From assembly GCA_022497155.1 (NCBI GenBank), contig MU385718.1, forward strand, positions 806,001 through 870,000: DNA of 64,000 nt, written 5' to 3'. Position numbers and translations under genes: made by a program. Shown here piece after piece: positions 1-13,256 of the stretch. Under the pieces are notes generated by a model. The model ran no database searches. It had not been told where the DNA came from and saw only the letters and a program-made list of their open reading frames with translations. How positions within the stretch are numbered: the stretch's first letter is position 1; every line of letters begins with the position of its first letter. The DNA is from Whalleya microplaca (taxonomy: Eukaryota; Ascomycota; Sordariomycetes; Xylariales; Xylariaceae).

Positions 1-2602
1 AATACGGTTCTTATCTATCTCTGCATGAAGGATTCTTTTCTTTCCCCTGTTAGTAGCATGTAATAGTCCCGGCTTCGGCCGGCAGAAATACGACATTGAG
101 GATGTCGAACCTTAATGTGAATTCATTTCAAAACATGATATTTTTGAACGATCATTATACATTCTCTTGATAACCTGGTATCACTTTGTGTCCTGCCGAA
201 TTCTGAGGACCCCGGAAGAAGGTAGCCTCGGAGCGCTCGTCATAGATTTCGCTTGGTAACATACGCCCTATAGGGCTGAATGTGGGTCTACATATAGCAG
301 CCGTCTGTATATGTAAGGGAGGCTCTTGCCCCCTACAGCTTCACTTTGCTCTAACCAATGCTCATCATTAGTTGTTCCAATTTTGGCATATACGACTACA
401 TATAACCACCTCTCCTTTAATTACCTATTTATCAGCTATATAAGAAGTTGGCATGATAAGTTTGTGATCAGTCCCTTTTTCCAGGGGAGATTGGGAAAAT
501 GGTTGCCACAAGAGCTTAGTGCTGAAAAGAGATCTTTGACCTAAGTTCAAGAATATCACTTACTTGCTATGGCTATTTCGCCTCCTCGCGCTCAACTAAA
601 GAACATAACCTTCACTTCACTGAAACAATCACGGCAGCACCTAAATGGAGATTACACGTACTAACTGCAATGGAACTCTATTTTAATATAGATTATACTA
701 AAAATAGAAATCATTAAAGGTTTGGTCAACTATAAAGTCATTCATATAATTCTTAACTGATGTTATAACACATCGCATAACAACATGAATGCTTGCTACC
801 TAAGAACACTGGTAGAATACAGTACCTAGACGCTTAGAGCGAATAAATTTATTAACGTGGATGTAAAACTAGTGAGTGCCGTATATTATCCCAGATGTGA
901 AACTATCGTTCCCATATCGTTCCCACTAAGCTAGTACCCAACCCTTTCTTGTAATGATTCTGAATCCGCCAGTATCACCGTCGATAATAATACTAACAAG
1001 CTCGCTGTTTCAAAGCCCCAGTTCCCCACAAACTAAAAGGTGCGCTAAACTAGTTGTTTAAACAACTACAACATTCACTGATGAGGCTACCTATCAAATG
1101 ACAGGCTGGTGCTTTAAAGATTATCTTCTTTAGCTTATAGGCTATTATCCAGTTTAATGCAGAACGAGACAAATAATTCATCTATATGTGTCATTGTACG
1201 GCAAACGTTTGGGGTTTGTGGCATGTTATATGTGCATAATCCTTTCCTATGGTTACGAGTCTAGTCCATTGCTCCTCGGTTGTTACTGTGGAAAGCAAGA
1301 GTTGACAGACAGTGCCGTTATCTTCACCACATACTATCAAGTGGTCGTCGTGTATTAATGATGTGTCATATACTCGATGCGAGAGAGGAGTCGCCGGAAG
1401 AGTTGATGTTGGAGCTTGTTTGGTGTCGAGGGCAGGCTGATATGCCAAAGATGATGACTGTTCCCAATGAAAGTAGCATGAGATAAACATGAGATGCTCC
1501 TTGATATCAGAAAAAAGCGCACCTAGCGGTGAGGTATAGAGATAAGGGGCCAATGGGGTGGGTCATTTCTGAGTGACTGCCCAAAGTGATAATGGAAACT
1601 GAACCCTGCCATTTCCTCACATTTGGGTGTATTTATTAGAGTATGAAAAGGTTATTCAAACATGATTTGGATATTAATATTGGTCTCAATGGAAGGGCTC
1701 GTGTACCTGGAACCTTTTTTTCTTGCATTCACTTCTTTAATCCAGTATTAGTCCAATCCCGAAGCTTGTTAGCCATTTCAGTGTCTTTAAGATCCCGGCC
1801 CTACTTGAACAATAAATAACTGACAGTCTCATAAAAGGCACTTGGCTTGATCTTTTTTCATACTGCCGACTTATGGCATATTTAGTATAATGAAATAGAC
1901 GCAGGTTATAAGTAGTATAGTAGTTATTATTAGAGAAGTATCATCACTAGAGTCAGAGTAGGAGGCAAAGCCTCCTATATATATAAGCCACAGCTTGTGG
2001 GTCGTCCAGCCACCTGAATTATATCCCTGTAATCCGTCATAGTATATCTGCTTTCAAGCTTCTACATATCGCCGATATTGGTGGCACGCTCGAAGAGGTA
2101 GTTTAGAGAGCCTACACCATAAATCAGGCCCATACAACTTCAAATCAATCCTTACCCCCAAAAGTAGAAGTAACTTCTTAAACAATAGCGCATAATTAAA
2201 ATGTTCCTCTTACCTGAAGTCTATATCTATCAACAGCTAACTCGGCTGATTCAGCAATGATGCCGAAATGCACGTAAAGATGCCCAGGCAACCCTATCTT
2301 GACGGGACTTCCTCCGTAGCAGCCTCAACAGAGGTACGGTCGTCCAAGACACATTAGATAAGGGGACAGGCAAATTTAATGGCAATGACACGACCATTCA
2401 TAAGCCAGATTTCTTGAAAATAAGTAACATGTCAGGAAGATGACATGGCTTTCTGTGTTTCGTTCGAATGAATTTCGCATCTAATTGGGTGACAGTTGGG
2501 CGTTTTATGCATCTGCAAACCCCGCTTCGTAAGGTTGGGAAACGAAGTTATCATTCTAGCATCTAAACATATTCCTAGTTTCAGAGCTAAATATCTTCCA
2601 AC
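1..2602. other. Gene-free AT-rich region
   Basis: No supported gene. The longest open frames are short, lack an ATG or look random. The only structure I see is a short perfect hairpin near 1960 followed by an ATATATA run. Confidence 0.6.
1959..1977. repeat. Perfect hairpin, 8-bp arms, 3-nt loop
   Basis: TAGGAGGC, loop AAA, GCCTCCTA, followed directly by TATATATA. It lies in a gene-free stretch. The same layout (8-bp arms, 3-nt loop, next to an AT run) recurs at 38490-38508 with different arm sequences. Confidence 0.6.
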
Positions 2603-3492
2603 ATGGCAAGTCTAGCATTTGAATGGTCTGTGTCCAAATCTTATGAGTATGTAGCTACGGTCTCGCTAACGTGTCATGCAGTATCGCGGCTTCTAAGCCA
2701 TTTCGAATCTTAGTTGGCCCAGACAAAAGGGAGTTCATGATGCATTCCGAGCTACTCGCCAATATGTCCAAGCCCCTTGGAGCACTCGTCAACAACAATA
2801 TGAAAGAATCGAATGAGGGCGTTGTTGAGTGGCCTGAATTCGACGAAGGGACCTTTGTTCGCTTCTGTCAGTTTGCCTACACTGGAGATTACAAAGATCC
2901 GATGCTGGGGTCCTTGCCTGTGGCCAAGGACGAGCCACAAAAAAACGAAGAGTCTTCTCGCCAAGTCGAAATCTATGACCCTTGGTCAGGAAAATACAAG
3001 AAGAAGAAGAAGGGACAGACTCTTTGGGATGACTCTCCTGAATTACCACCCGTAAGCAATGTACTTTGGGCGCGATTCACAGAATCAAACTACATTGTCC
3101 CTAAGCCGCCTTCATCATCACTTGAACTCGCGTCGATATCCCAGACAAGCCACACTGAAGCCTTCCTCTCTCACGCTCGTCTCTATGTACTTGCCGACTA
3201 TTACGACATCTATGCACTCGTAATGCTCTCCCTTCAGAAGTTACATAGATGCCTGGTTAGTTTCAACTTGGTCAAAGAAACGGTCGATGACATTGCTGCG
3301 CTGGTTGACTATAGCTATCAGAACACAGTTGACAAGGGTGATCAAGGGGACAGACTGAGAGATCTTCTTGCTCGATATGTCGCATGTAAAATTGAGCTGA
3401 TGTGGAAGAGTTCCTATTTTCGGGAACTCTTGGAAGGGTCCGGTGAACTCTCGAAAGCAGTCATTGGGCAAATGCTGGAGAGGCTAAACTAA
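2603..3492 (+). CDS. BTB/POZ domain protein
   Basis: A fungal BTB/POZ protein of about 277 residues, the type that dimerises or acts as an adaptor for Cullin-3; the specific role is unknown. The BTB core follows the start: FRILVGPDKREFMMHSELLA, then VEWPEFDEGTFVRFCQFAYT, the usual conserved block of this group. A charged insert follows (GKYKKKKKGQ near residue 112), then a helical half with SHARLYVLADYYDI. The main exon opens at an in-frame GTG, not an ATG, so a first exon is needed. I propose ATG at 2603, exon 1 2603-2625, intron 2626-2681 (56 bp, CTAAC branch point, ATGCAG acceptor) and exon 2 2682-3492. A stronger donor (GTATGT at 2647) keeps the same frame but leaves only 35 bp of intron. 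Nothing nearby suggests a pathway. Confidence 0.85.
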
Positions 3493-4502
3493 TGAGTATT
3501 TTGTCGAGATGAGAGTGACGATTAACTGGATGAGGGAGTTTACGGCATACTGTTGTTAGAATTTGATCCTACAATGACATTATTAACCGACCACCCATTG
3601 GCATGAAATGTTTATAGATGTTTATATCGTTGCTATAGACATAATCTACGCCCACCCACCCGACCTTACCCCAGGTCTAGAGCTACATGATCATAACAAA
3701 CGTGTTCAGGTCAGTACCCGTCGGAGGATTTCAGACTTTACTGCGTACGCGTGTCTAGCGTTAGGTCACTCGTATCACTTAAAAAACTAGTCTCGGCTGC
3801 AACCTCGAGCTGTTGTACTACCGTTCGTGTAGCTCCCCATTCGAGAGAAGATAATATACTAGTGAACTTGACATGTTACAACACAATAATAATCAACAAT
3901 AACCAAGAAAACAAAATTCATAGTATTAGTGAATAGATAGGAATATAGAGACAGAGAGAATCTAGTCAGTGATAGCCGAGAACTATCCATGTAGATACTG
4001 CATAACGGAGAGGCGCTCGGGCCATATGCACGCCGATCCCAACACCATCTCCAACGCTGCCCCTCCCCTCGCTTCGCTTCCCCAGTTCCGCCGGACGCCA
4101 TCAGCCCTAACGCAACGCCTACCTCCAATCCATCGACGCCTTTTCCCCCCCTCCTAGTCGCAAAGCACACTATATACTCATAACCATTTTGGGAAGCAAA
4201 CTTGGCTGCATCGGTCTAAGGTTTCTCTCGCATTGGGCTGAACTGTGTTGTGTGTTTTTGCCGTGAGTTTCTTTCTGGTTTGTCCTCGATTCGATTGACT
4301 AGCAGGACTAGCTTAGTCGTTCCGCCTCAAGAGGTTGATGAAGACAAGACAAGACTAGACCCCTCGCATCAGGACCTCTTGCCATTTGCTGCGTCATATC
4401 TACTACCACGAGGCTACCAGGTTGCTCATAATATAGATATTCTTGGATCTATACCTAAACCTTTAATCACATTTATCACGTGGCGCATTACACTAATTCA
4501 AG
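3493..4502. other. Spacer and 5' flank of the next gene
   Basis: No gene is supported. The stretch is AT-rich near 3880-3960 and presumably includes the promoter and leader of the gene starting at 4503. The open frame at 4250-4531 has no recognisable features and overlaps that leader. Confidence 0.5.
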
Positions 4503-6644
4503 ATGTTTGGGGGTTTCGTGAACATGAGTAAGTCAAGCCGGGCTCTATTTCTTGCAGTCTGAGACATGGGGGTGGGCTAGCTGGGTATTTTCATGTTACC
4601 TACTTACTATAATATCACAACATCATCGGAAGGCTGTATACGGTGCAAGCGCATCTCCTATACGGCCTAGAGTCTTAATAACCGAGACACAAGATCAAAC
4701 TGGACAAGATTTCGAACATAGCCATGTTACATACATCTCACTTATTACTGTCACGTTCCTGAACTTCATCTCATGTTTTTACCTTTAGTCCAGCCGCCAA
4801 CCATCGGCCCACCACCCAAGGACGTCCCGCCTGCCACTCCCATCAAATTACCACAATGCAACCCCCAACTACCGGAGGCGTCCGGGACGACGAGAGAAGG
4901 CGCCCAGCCTTCCCTCGTCCGCTTCCTGCAGACGCTGCACCGTCCCACTGAGCTCAGCGAGTCGCACTTCGCCGCGCTGGGCGTGCACGTGCACGTCGAC
5001 GTGCCCGCCGAGGGTATCGTGCCCGACCCGTCGTACCTGCCCTCCTCGGGCCCGGAGTGGGCGGGCATGGGCCTGGACGCGGCGCGGCGCAAGGACGAGA
5101 CGTTCCGGCGGCCGCTGTCGAACGGCAACTTCTCGCCCGAGGCCCGCGTCTACCTGGAGCGCCGCGCCGAGCTCTCCGTCGCCAACCAGGCGGCCTTCCG
5201 CACCGTCCGGCGCATCAAGCCCGAGCCCGGCAAGCCGCAGCCGCGCCTGGGCAACTGCTACGAGTTCTTCAAGCAGATGGAGCTGATGGCCGCCTTCTGG
5301 GACGACACCTCGCTGCCGCCGCTCTCCGAGGACGGTGGCGATGAAGGCGACAACGATGGCGACAAGAAGAAGAAGGACGAGGAGACGTCGCTGCCCACGC
5401 GTCCGCACCTCACGGACGCGAGCCCCGAGCAGCAACAGCAGCCGGATCCCACCAAGGTCGCAGCACCAACCGAGTCCAACACGCGCTCCTCGGCGCCCGA
5501 CGCAGCATCCGACAACAAGCCGAAGCCATCGGCGCCGCAGCGCGTGACCTACCGCACGGGCCCCGGGTCGCAGATGCCGCCGGAGTTCCGGCACAACCTG
5601 ATCGCGGCGTTCGTGAAGCTCGTAGCCTACGACTTCGGGTGCAACGTGGCGCCGCCGCGCGTGGAGCCGCGCCTGCACCTGCTGGAACCCCCTCCCCCGG
5701 TCCCGCCTCAGCACCCGCGGAGACCCTACAACCCGCCGCCGACGCAGAAGGCCTCGTACTTCCCCTCGGGTTGCGTGTTCCTATACCGCTCGCCCACGAC
5801 GCGCGACGCGGCGCGCGCCGGCGTGGTCGAGGGCCCCCTGGCGGCCGTGTCGGCGCGCAACACGACGAATTTCGCGGCGCCGGCGGACTCGCACGTCGAT
5901 TTCGGCCGCGAGCTCGTCGCGGCCTTGATCACGGCGCAGCACCGCGCGCGGGAGGGCAAGGCTGAGCGTCGTTTCGGTGAGGGTAAGTGGTGGGCCACGG
6001 CCAAGCGCTGGGGCGGTGGCGAGGGGGGGCCCATCGGGCGCGAGGTCGAGGGGGACAGTGTCGTGGGCGACAAGGATAATGTTCCTGAGGGCGCTGCTGG
6101 GAATGCTGAGAAACCCAGTGCTAGCGCGGGTGGTGCTGCTGCTGCTGGGAGTGCTGGGGGTGGTGCGACGCCGGAGAAAGGCGGACGGCCAGTTGTGCCG
6201 ATTCCCGTCCGCGGGCAGCCTGTCAACAAGAAACCGCGCAAGAACCTCAGCATGTACGACAGCTACCGCATGGTGCGCCTGCCAGCGTCGAACTGGGACA
6301 AGAAGGCGCGGTTTGAGGCCATCGGGAAGATCCGTGGCGCTGACTACGACGACGTATTCGTGTTGAGCAGTCTGTTTCACCACTTCTGCGTGTTGCGCGT
6401 TCGCGTGCCGAGTCGCCTCCTCGAGGTCATGGGCGGGGCGTCGGAGGATGAGCGTCCAAGGAGCTGGGGAAGGCTCGAGATGTGGCGTAGTAAGTGGTTC
6501 GACCTGTTCGTCGTTGAGGATCGACTGGAGGCTATGCGCCTGCTCTGGGGTATGACGGCCTGGGTTATGAGGAAGAATGATGAGGAGGCGGATACGAAGC
6601 AGGGAAAGGGGGAGGGAGGCGATGTGTCTATGAAGGATGCTTGA
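4503..6644 (+). CDS. GC-rich conserved-looking protein of unknown function
   Basis: I do not recognise a domain. The model has two exons, 4503-4527 (MFGGFVNM plus one base) and 4789-6644, with intron 4528-4788 (GTAAGT donor, TTTACCTTTAG acceptor). It gives 626 residues. The join is in frame, and a short conserved-looking N-terminus spliced to PPTIGPPPKDVPP is more credible than starting at the ATG at 4773, which sits inside the acceptor tract. An ordered N-terminal part (about 30-190, with PSLVRFLQTLHRPTELSESH and LGNCYEFFKQMELMAAFWDD) is followed by an acidic and Pro/Ser-rich linker, a second ordered block near 260-400, a Gly/Ala-rich linker, and an ordered C-terminus (KNLSMYDSYRMVRLPASNWD, then VFVLSSLFHHFCVLRVRVPS). 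No signal peptide or membrane helix. Codon use is strongly GC-biased, which creates long antisense shadow frames. Confidence 0.8.
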
Positions 6645-9600
6645 TCATGGGCGCGGCAGTGCGGTTGAACTAGTGACTCGCTCCCATTGGATATATCTTG
6701 GATAGAATTCGGGTGTTTTGGCCTTGGCACGTCAGACGCGGACGTCAACTCGTTGTGGGTCGATGTCCTTGCCTCATCTTGAATATATGATAGCAGTAAG
6801 CTAGCTAGTCAGCTAGCTAGTTGCGCCACCCGTCGGAAGCGCTTGGATTCCGGTATGTATGTAATGAGAGTCGGGGCCAGGTAGCTACCTACTTACCGAT
6901 GATTAATGAGAGATGATGGACCACCTGAAACTCCTGTCTTGGTTGTTGTATATGCTGGCAAACCTTGATGTTGTGAAATGACGAGCAATGATTACTAACA
7001 GTGCTTCACGAGACTAGACGTTCTAATGAGCAGTTGATATCACTACACTCCAAAAGTAAAAGCCATAGACTGCGTCGGGCGGAAGAATGGTGCTATTTTC
7101 TCACCTGCTTTGCATATAAGCCATACACAAATGTCAGTCTTGAAAACACGTGGTTCTTACCTTCAGTGTCTCAAACTTGTCTGTTGTCCTACATGACTGG
7201 GCTTGATTAATCTATCCGCCGACCAGTCTGGCCAGGCTACAGGTAATGTCCACGCATATGTTCTCTAATGATATTAACTTACCGAAATAGTTTTGACTCA
7301 GTATGGCAGGTGTATGCAGTCGCGTAAGCATACTATGTAGTCGAGTGACAAGGAATGGGAGGATAGGAAACAGAGTCTAGGTTTCACTTCATAATGAGCA
7401 TGTCAAGGTAGTCCGAGTCCGGGACAACGATGCCAGCAAAAGGCCTCCCATGCCGTTGATCAATATAACTCAAGGCTGGAGGACACTTATTACCTCCACA
7501 AAAAGAAACAATAGTATGAAAACCTGGGGTGGTAGTGCCTGAACTATGGCTTGCACTAGCCTAGGCTGCCACATGGCAATGGCTTGGCTAGAACTTGTAT
7601 AAAAATAAACACGGGAGTTGACGAAATGAGGTATATGAGAGATCCATAAGGCTAGAACAACGTGACTCTCCCCGTAAGTAGCCCAATTACGAAGCACAAC
7701 GGCGTGGCGCTTTGTTCGGAGAGAAGAGACATGATGAACCCACATTGGATGAAACATATACTCTCCGCAACCTTCACGATAGGTAATAGTCGCGGCACTA
7801 GGACTTCGTCTGTAGGACTACAGCCTCGGGAGTAACCAGTGTTCTCGGGGCCTGGCTGTATCCGAAACCGAAATGATGATATGTGCAATCGTGGGGTATA
7901 GGTGCCTACATATGGCCGAGGCTTATAGACCGAATACCTAGGATCCCATATTTCTGTGAAATCGGGAGCAACCGCTGTTCCACAAGCTAGAGGCGATGGT
8001 TATACGACTACAAACCTGGTGGCCATCACGGTGCATTCCCTATGTGAGTGAGTTGGAAGCCTCCCAGCATTATTAACATTGGCTCGGATCTAAGGAGACG
8101 TCAAATTCTATATCAAAGGTAGTAGGTTCCTTGCAGAATGAGCATGCAACGTATCGATAAAGGAAGGACGGCTGTAACACCGCAATAGCTCCATTGGGGA
8201 AGCTGAGCCGTGGCCGAGATATGATAGGCTGAAGATCTCGCCTCACTTACAAGTGAAGAGATGGATAGTTATAGTGTGGGCCCTAGCCGCCAGCTCCCGA
8301 GGTCCTAAGAGCTGATGTCATGCGTGGTGCAAAAGGCAAGTATGTCTTGTCACCCTAGCTTAAGTCGATCTAAGGTACACAGCCGAGCAGCCGATGCAAT
8401 GCAATCGGCAGGGTTCGGCCACGAGTGCATATGTAGGCGCGATGGTGGCTGGCAACGACTAGGTTTATAGACGGCCCATGAACCCCACGAGTCGATCATG
8501 ATAGTGGTGCGGGTGACTCGCAGGTTGGTAGGTGTACCGCGTATGTCTGAAGTAGCCCGGTAGCGTAGTATTACAACTACGTAGGGCTGGTGTTCCATAA
8601 TGGACGGCTGCAAAGTTTTCCTTGCAGAGGGCTTGCGGCTATGGTTGTCGGCATGCCCTCGATTGGCTCCTCCGCCTTGTCTTCCTTCCCAGGTGTCTGG
8701 GAATGTCTAAGAGATGCATGTGGCGTCTGTACGTGAGTTCAGACGAAATATATCTAATCTCTAATCTAATATCGGTACCTAACACAATCGGCACCCGCAT
8801 GGGGTAAATCGATGCGTGAGTGCGCGGCAAGTAAGACATATGTGACCGCGATATGCTTTAGTCTTTAGTCGCCCCTTTGCCAACCGAGGGTATTCAGTTC
8901 ACCAACTCTTCTGATGGCAGAGGAAGACCATCATTGAAGACTGCAGAGTAACCGCCAATGAATGATACGTTACGACTGAAGACGAAAATAGAAAACTTTT
9001 CAACCATTGAGGTTATGTCAATATTCGAGGTGGAGATGCAAAAGATTTAAAGTTCGATTCACTGCCACAATATCTGTGCCTGCAGATATGGGAATTTGAC
9101 GCATGCATGGTGAGAAAGAAGACCCGGCAAAGTTTTCACCTACTGCGTTGCTGCGTAATAAGATGCCCCAGATATTGCAGAATCTGAGAGTCTGAGAGGA
9201 CATATGGCTCGGGACGGCATGCAGGGCCCTACCGATGCAGTCCAACCCCCCACGGACGGTGATTGGGCGACGAAAGCCTTCAGGTCACCCACCAAGCTCG
9301 GGTTCCCCGTCATCTTGCCTAATTGAGTTGACCTGCGTCAGGAAAATGATTGTTCCCGTTTTTAGATATGCGGCTCCCGGAGGTCGCTGGAGGTGCAAGA
9401 TACCCATGATCTCATTGCAGCTTAGAGAGCGCTCGGCTATGTAGAACGGCCGAGATGCGCTTTTGACATTTCCGCGTGTTCTATCAGTAGTATAGCGAGT
9501 TGATTGACAAAAGCGGTATATCTTCCGACGAAAATTTGTATATACGCGGAGTTGATGGACTGATAATGGTCTTGTAGAGCCACTTACCGCGAAGCGAAGA

Positions 9601-11242
9601 GAAGTCCTGTGTTTATTGTTGACGATGCGCGGTTAGGTCGGCGATTGGGGTCGTGGTAGCAAGGCTGTACAGACAGCTCATTCGCTCGCGACATACGCTG
9701 CAAAGAGATTGCGCTGCAACAATACTGACGTGTTGTATGCATGGACAAATGAGATGTTGGCGAGACTATCCTGCTCTCGTATCTGTACATCCCTTGGGTA
9801 TTGAGTAGATAGCAAGGACAGTGATGCAATCAAGTACAGTACAGAGTGAGATACACGCCGTCGATCCCAACCAAGGTCGCCGAGGAAGTGTCAATTGATA
9901 GTTGTTGTTAGTATACCCAGCAAGGTTAGGATAGAAGCCTCTGCTGCAATACTCATTTCATTTTTAATAGCAAAATAGCAGATAGACTATTGGACTTTCT
10001 CCCTTGCAGGCCTTGCAGGCATGGATGCTAAAAGGTGAAGGTGAAGGTTCCAAGGTTCGGGGTTGAGAGAGAGAACAGCCCGAAGAACGGCAAGAGAGGA
10101 GGGGAAATTGACTACAGTATGTAGGCGTTAGTAAGGTTTGCAGGTTTGTGCGCGGTCTAGCCGCCGACTGGCCGGCGTTGTTGATGTGGGGATATTATAG
10201 TCTCATTTAGGCTTAACGCATAGAATAGTCGAATTAGTCGACTCTAACTGCCGCTACGTAAGTAGAAGTATCTACCCCTCCAAAACGAGAGGACTTTACC
10301 CCAACTCTATACATTCAAATACACGCGAACTATATTCTCTCCAAGTAATTACAAGTTAACCAGCTTACTCGTTGTGGTATCATTCCATGTTCCGAGACCA
10401 CCAGGCCAAATTGAAAGACTCTCCCACTTCGACGGAGTCGGCACCTGGCACCCTGTCCTGTCTGTTATCTCCACCTCAACAACGCCTTGGAGTCCTAAGC
10501 ATCGCTTTCATCCGATCAAGTTGGCATACAAGATACCTAGTTACCTAGTTACCCATACTTCCTTGCTAAGGTAAGACATTGTCACGACACTACTTAGGTA
10601 TACAGCTATACTCTCATTCTCCGCGGCAACACACCCCTGCAGCAGAGTTGTGACCTTGGACCTGGCACCTTGCACCCGGCACCTTGCACCCGGCACCTTG
10701 CTTCAACGTATCTGCGTATGTACCGTATGTAGCGTTGCTGTCAAAGACTCGCTGCGCCGCACTGCCTGCCAGCCTGCCTGACCGCCCGGCCGGGTTAAGC
10801 TAGCGCCCACCTAGGTACTCGTAGAGTATAGCCTAACTCGAAAGGCTTGGCAATCGTACCTCATTCTCTACCTCCAGAGGTACTCGTTGCATTCGCGCTG
10901 ACTAGTACTAAAACACACTGACCGTCACTTGTTCTTCGCGACCACGATACATACACACATATACATACAAATATACGTACATACCTACGTACATGCATAC
11001 AACGCCTCGAGCCGCAACACATCGTCACTGTACCGTCGGCCTCTCCACGACGAGCTTCATCTATAAGAACCCCTACGCCCTATCCACCGCCTTTCACGAC
11101 AGACCCCACGAGTTAGTTCAGTCCACGATCCTGACCTTGATAGCCCACTCGTCTTGACACCCATCTCTTCGGCACCTGAGCGACCAATTCGACGGCGACG
11201 ACAGTCACGAACAGATAAACACGCTGCCTATCCGGCCTTGAT
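6645..11242. other. Long intergenic region
   Basis: About 4.6 kb without a supported gene. Frames here are short, on both strands, and not protein-like. The last 1 kb is probably the metacaspase promoter and leader: pyrimidine-rich, with a run of CATACATA/TACGTACA simple sequence near 10950-11000 and a 14-bp tandem repeat at 10664. Confidence 0.5.
10664..10701. repeat. 14-bp tandem repeat, about 2.7 copies
   Basis: Unit GGCACCTTGCACCC occurs at 10664-10677 and 10678-10691, with a partial copy at 10692-10701. It lies about 540 bp upstream of the metacaspase start. Confidence 0.75.
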
Positions 11243-13256
11243 ATGGCACACTACGGATACCAGGGAGGTTATGGACCGCCACCTCAACCCTACCCCGGCA
11301 ACTTCTATCAGCCGCCGTATGATCGCCCATCCATATTCATGCCTCTGATATCCGCGGGCAACAGCAGACCATCTGACCTTTTACTAGTCCTCCCCAGGGA
11401 TATAACGGCTATCCCCCGCCTCAAGGCCCTCCGGCTCCATACTACGGCCAACCTCCGCCTCAGCCGTACGGCTATAACCAGGTAAGCAGTCAATGGGCGC
11501 ATTTCGCATCGACAACCCCACTGACTTCGATCGCCGAAAGGGCCCGCCCCCGCAACCGCCGCACGGCGGCTACAGTCAACCTCCGAGCCAGTATGGCAGA
11601 CCTGGTAAGACACAGATTACGGCTAGCTACAGCTTAGTATCTTGAGCCTAACCAACGACTCACTCAGGCATACCTACGATAAACTCGAACTCTTACAACC
11701 ACGGCAATTACAATGCTCCTCCCCCTCCGCCGGCCGGTCCGCAACACTTCGGCCACGGCGCTCCACAAGGGTATGAATTCCAGTATAGTAACTGTACCGG
11801 CCGAAGGAAAGCTCTTCTCATCGGTATCAACTACTTTGGCCAGCGCGGTCAACTTCGGGGATGTATCAACGACGTAAGGAATATGTCGGCCTACCTTGCC
11901 CAACATTTCGGTTATAAGCGCGAGGACATGGTGCTTCTCACCGACGACCAGCAGAACCCCATGAGCCAGCCTACCAAACAGAACATTCTACGCGCCATGC
12001 ATTGGCTCGTGAAAGACGCGAGACCCAATGACTCGCTATTTTTCCACTATTCGGGTACGTCGGCAGTGGGCATCGGCCATGGTCTTATGCACGCTCCTAA
12101 CAGTTTGCAGGTCACGGCGGCCAAACGAAGGATTTAGACGGCGACGAACCTGATGGCTACGATGAGGTGATTTACCCTGTTGACTTCCGGCAAACTGGCC
12201 ATATCACCGACGACGAGATGCACCGTATCATGGTACGGCCTCTGCAGCCTGGAGTCCGGTTGACGGCCATTTTCGATTCGTGCCATTCTGGTACTGCGCT
12301 GGATCTGCCTTACATTTACTCCACCCAGGGTGTTCTCAAAGAACCCAATCTGGCCAAGGAGGCTGGTGCGGGTCTTCTCGGTGTTATCTCTTCGTATAGC
12401 CAAGGCGACCTTGGCGGTGTTGCAAACAATATCATGGGCTTCTTCAAAAAGGCCACAAACGGCGAAGACGCACACAACAGATCGCTCGCCACTAAGACCT
12501 CGTCAGCAGACGTTATCATGCTCTCCGGGAGCAAAGATGATCAAACTTCGTTCGTATACCCTCTCATTATGGTTTCCTCTCATTGATACGATACCCCTCT
12601 ACTTTCATTTTTCTCTGGTTTTCTTTCTCTAGTTTTCTTAAGTGATCAAACTTGCTTGCACATGGACCTCAGGTTATGAGTTACGTATACGTAGGAGAAT
12701 CTACCTATGAAGCCGAGACGGGGCATAATATCACGGCGGGGATCCATCTTACCCTCAACAGAAGAGGCATATATAGTTGGTATCTGGGATCAGAGGAATT
12801 AGCTGTCTGTATTTAAACGAGATCGAGATTTCTTTTAGTTCGCTCTAGGCCAAAGCATAGCTAGTATGGCTATGACTTTGCGTCCAGGGCGGCGGGTTAC
12901 GTTGGTTGGGCCGAGTGGCCCAAAACTTATAGTATCGCCTTCCTTTACGTTCAATTTCATAGTCATGCGCCTGAATCGGAAACGGACTTGCTGACTTGCC
13001 ATAGTGCCGATGCGACGATTGCTTCTCAGGCTACTGGTGCCATGTCATGGGCGTTCATTACAGCTCTCAAGAAGAACCCTCAACAAAGTTACGTCCAGCT
13101 GCTAAACAGCATCCGAGACGAGTTGGCTACTCGGTATACTCAGAAGCCTCAGCTCTCGTGCAGTCACCCTCTGAGTATGTGGGCTCATTCCTAGCCTCTA
13201 CCATGGATTTTACTAACTAATCAACATCAGACACCAATCTGCTGTTTGTGATGTAG
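11243..13256 (+). CDS. MCA1: Type I metacaspase
   Basis: A 417-residue metacaspase, a Ca2+-dependent Arg/Lys-specific cysteine protease linked to protein quality control and cell death in fungi. Seven exons join in frame: 11243-11316, 11388-11481, 11541-11604, 11668-12054, 12111-12549, 13005-13174, 13231-13256. Residues 1-105 form a Pro/Gln/Gly/Tyr-rich prodomain ([20 protein letters not shown] start). The caspase fold begins at [20 protein letters not shown]. The catalytic His is in FFHYSGHGGQ, a motif split by intron 4, and the catalytic Cys is in DSCHSG. The C-terminus ends NTNLLFVM. Intron 5 (12550-13004) is 455 bp, while the others are 56-71 bp. Its retention would read into a stop at 12584-12586 and remove the last 65 or so residues. 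The gene converges on the AAA ATPase downstream. Confidence 0.95.

Noticed and set aside
1191..1553. 120-residue minus-strand frame
   Set aside because: It opens at TTG, not ATG, has no recognisable features, and lies in AT-rich spacer.
4773..4788. ATG at 4773 as start of the 4503-6644 gene
   Set aside because: It lies inside the TTTTTACCTTTAG acceptor tract, and an upstream exon joins in frame with a strong GTAAGT donor.
4869..5714. 281-residue antisense frame within the 4503-6644 gene
   Set aside because: Shadow frame caused by high GC at third positions; Arg/Leu/Val-rich low-complexity translation.
10650..10701. Promoter tandem repeat considered as a CRISPR-like array
   Set aside because: The 14-bp units are contiguous with no spacers, and the host is a fungus.
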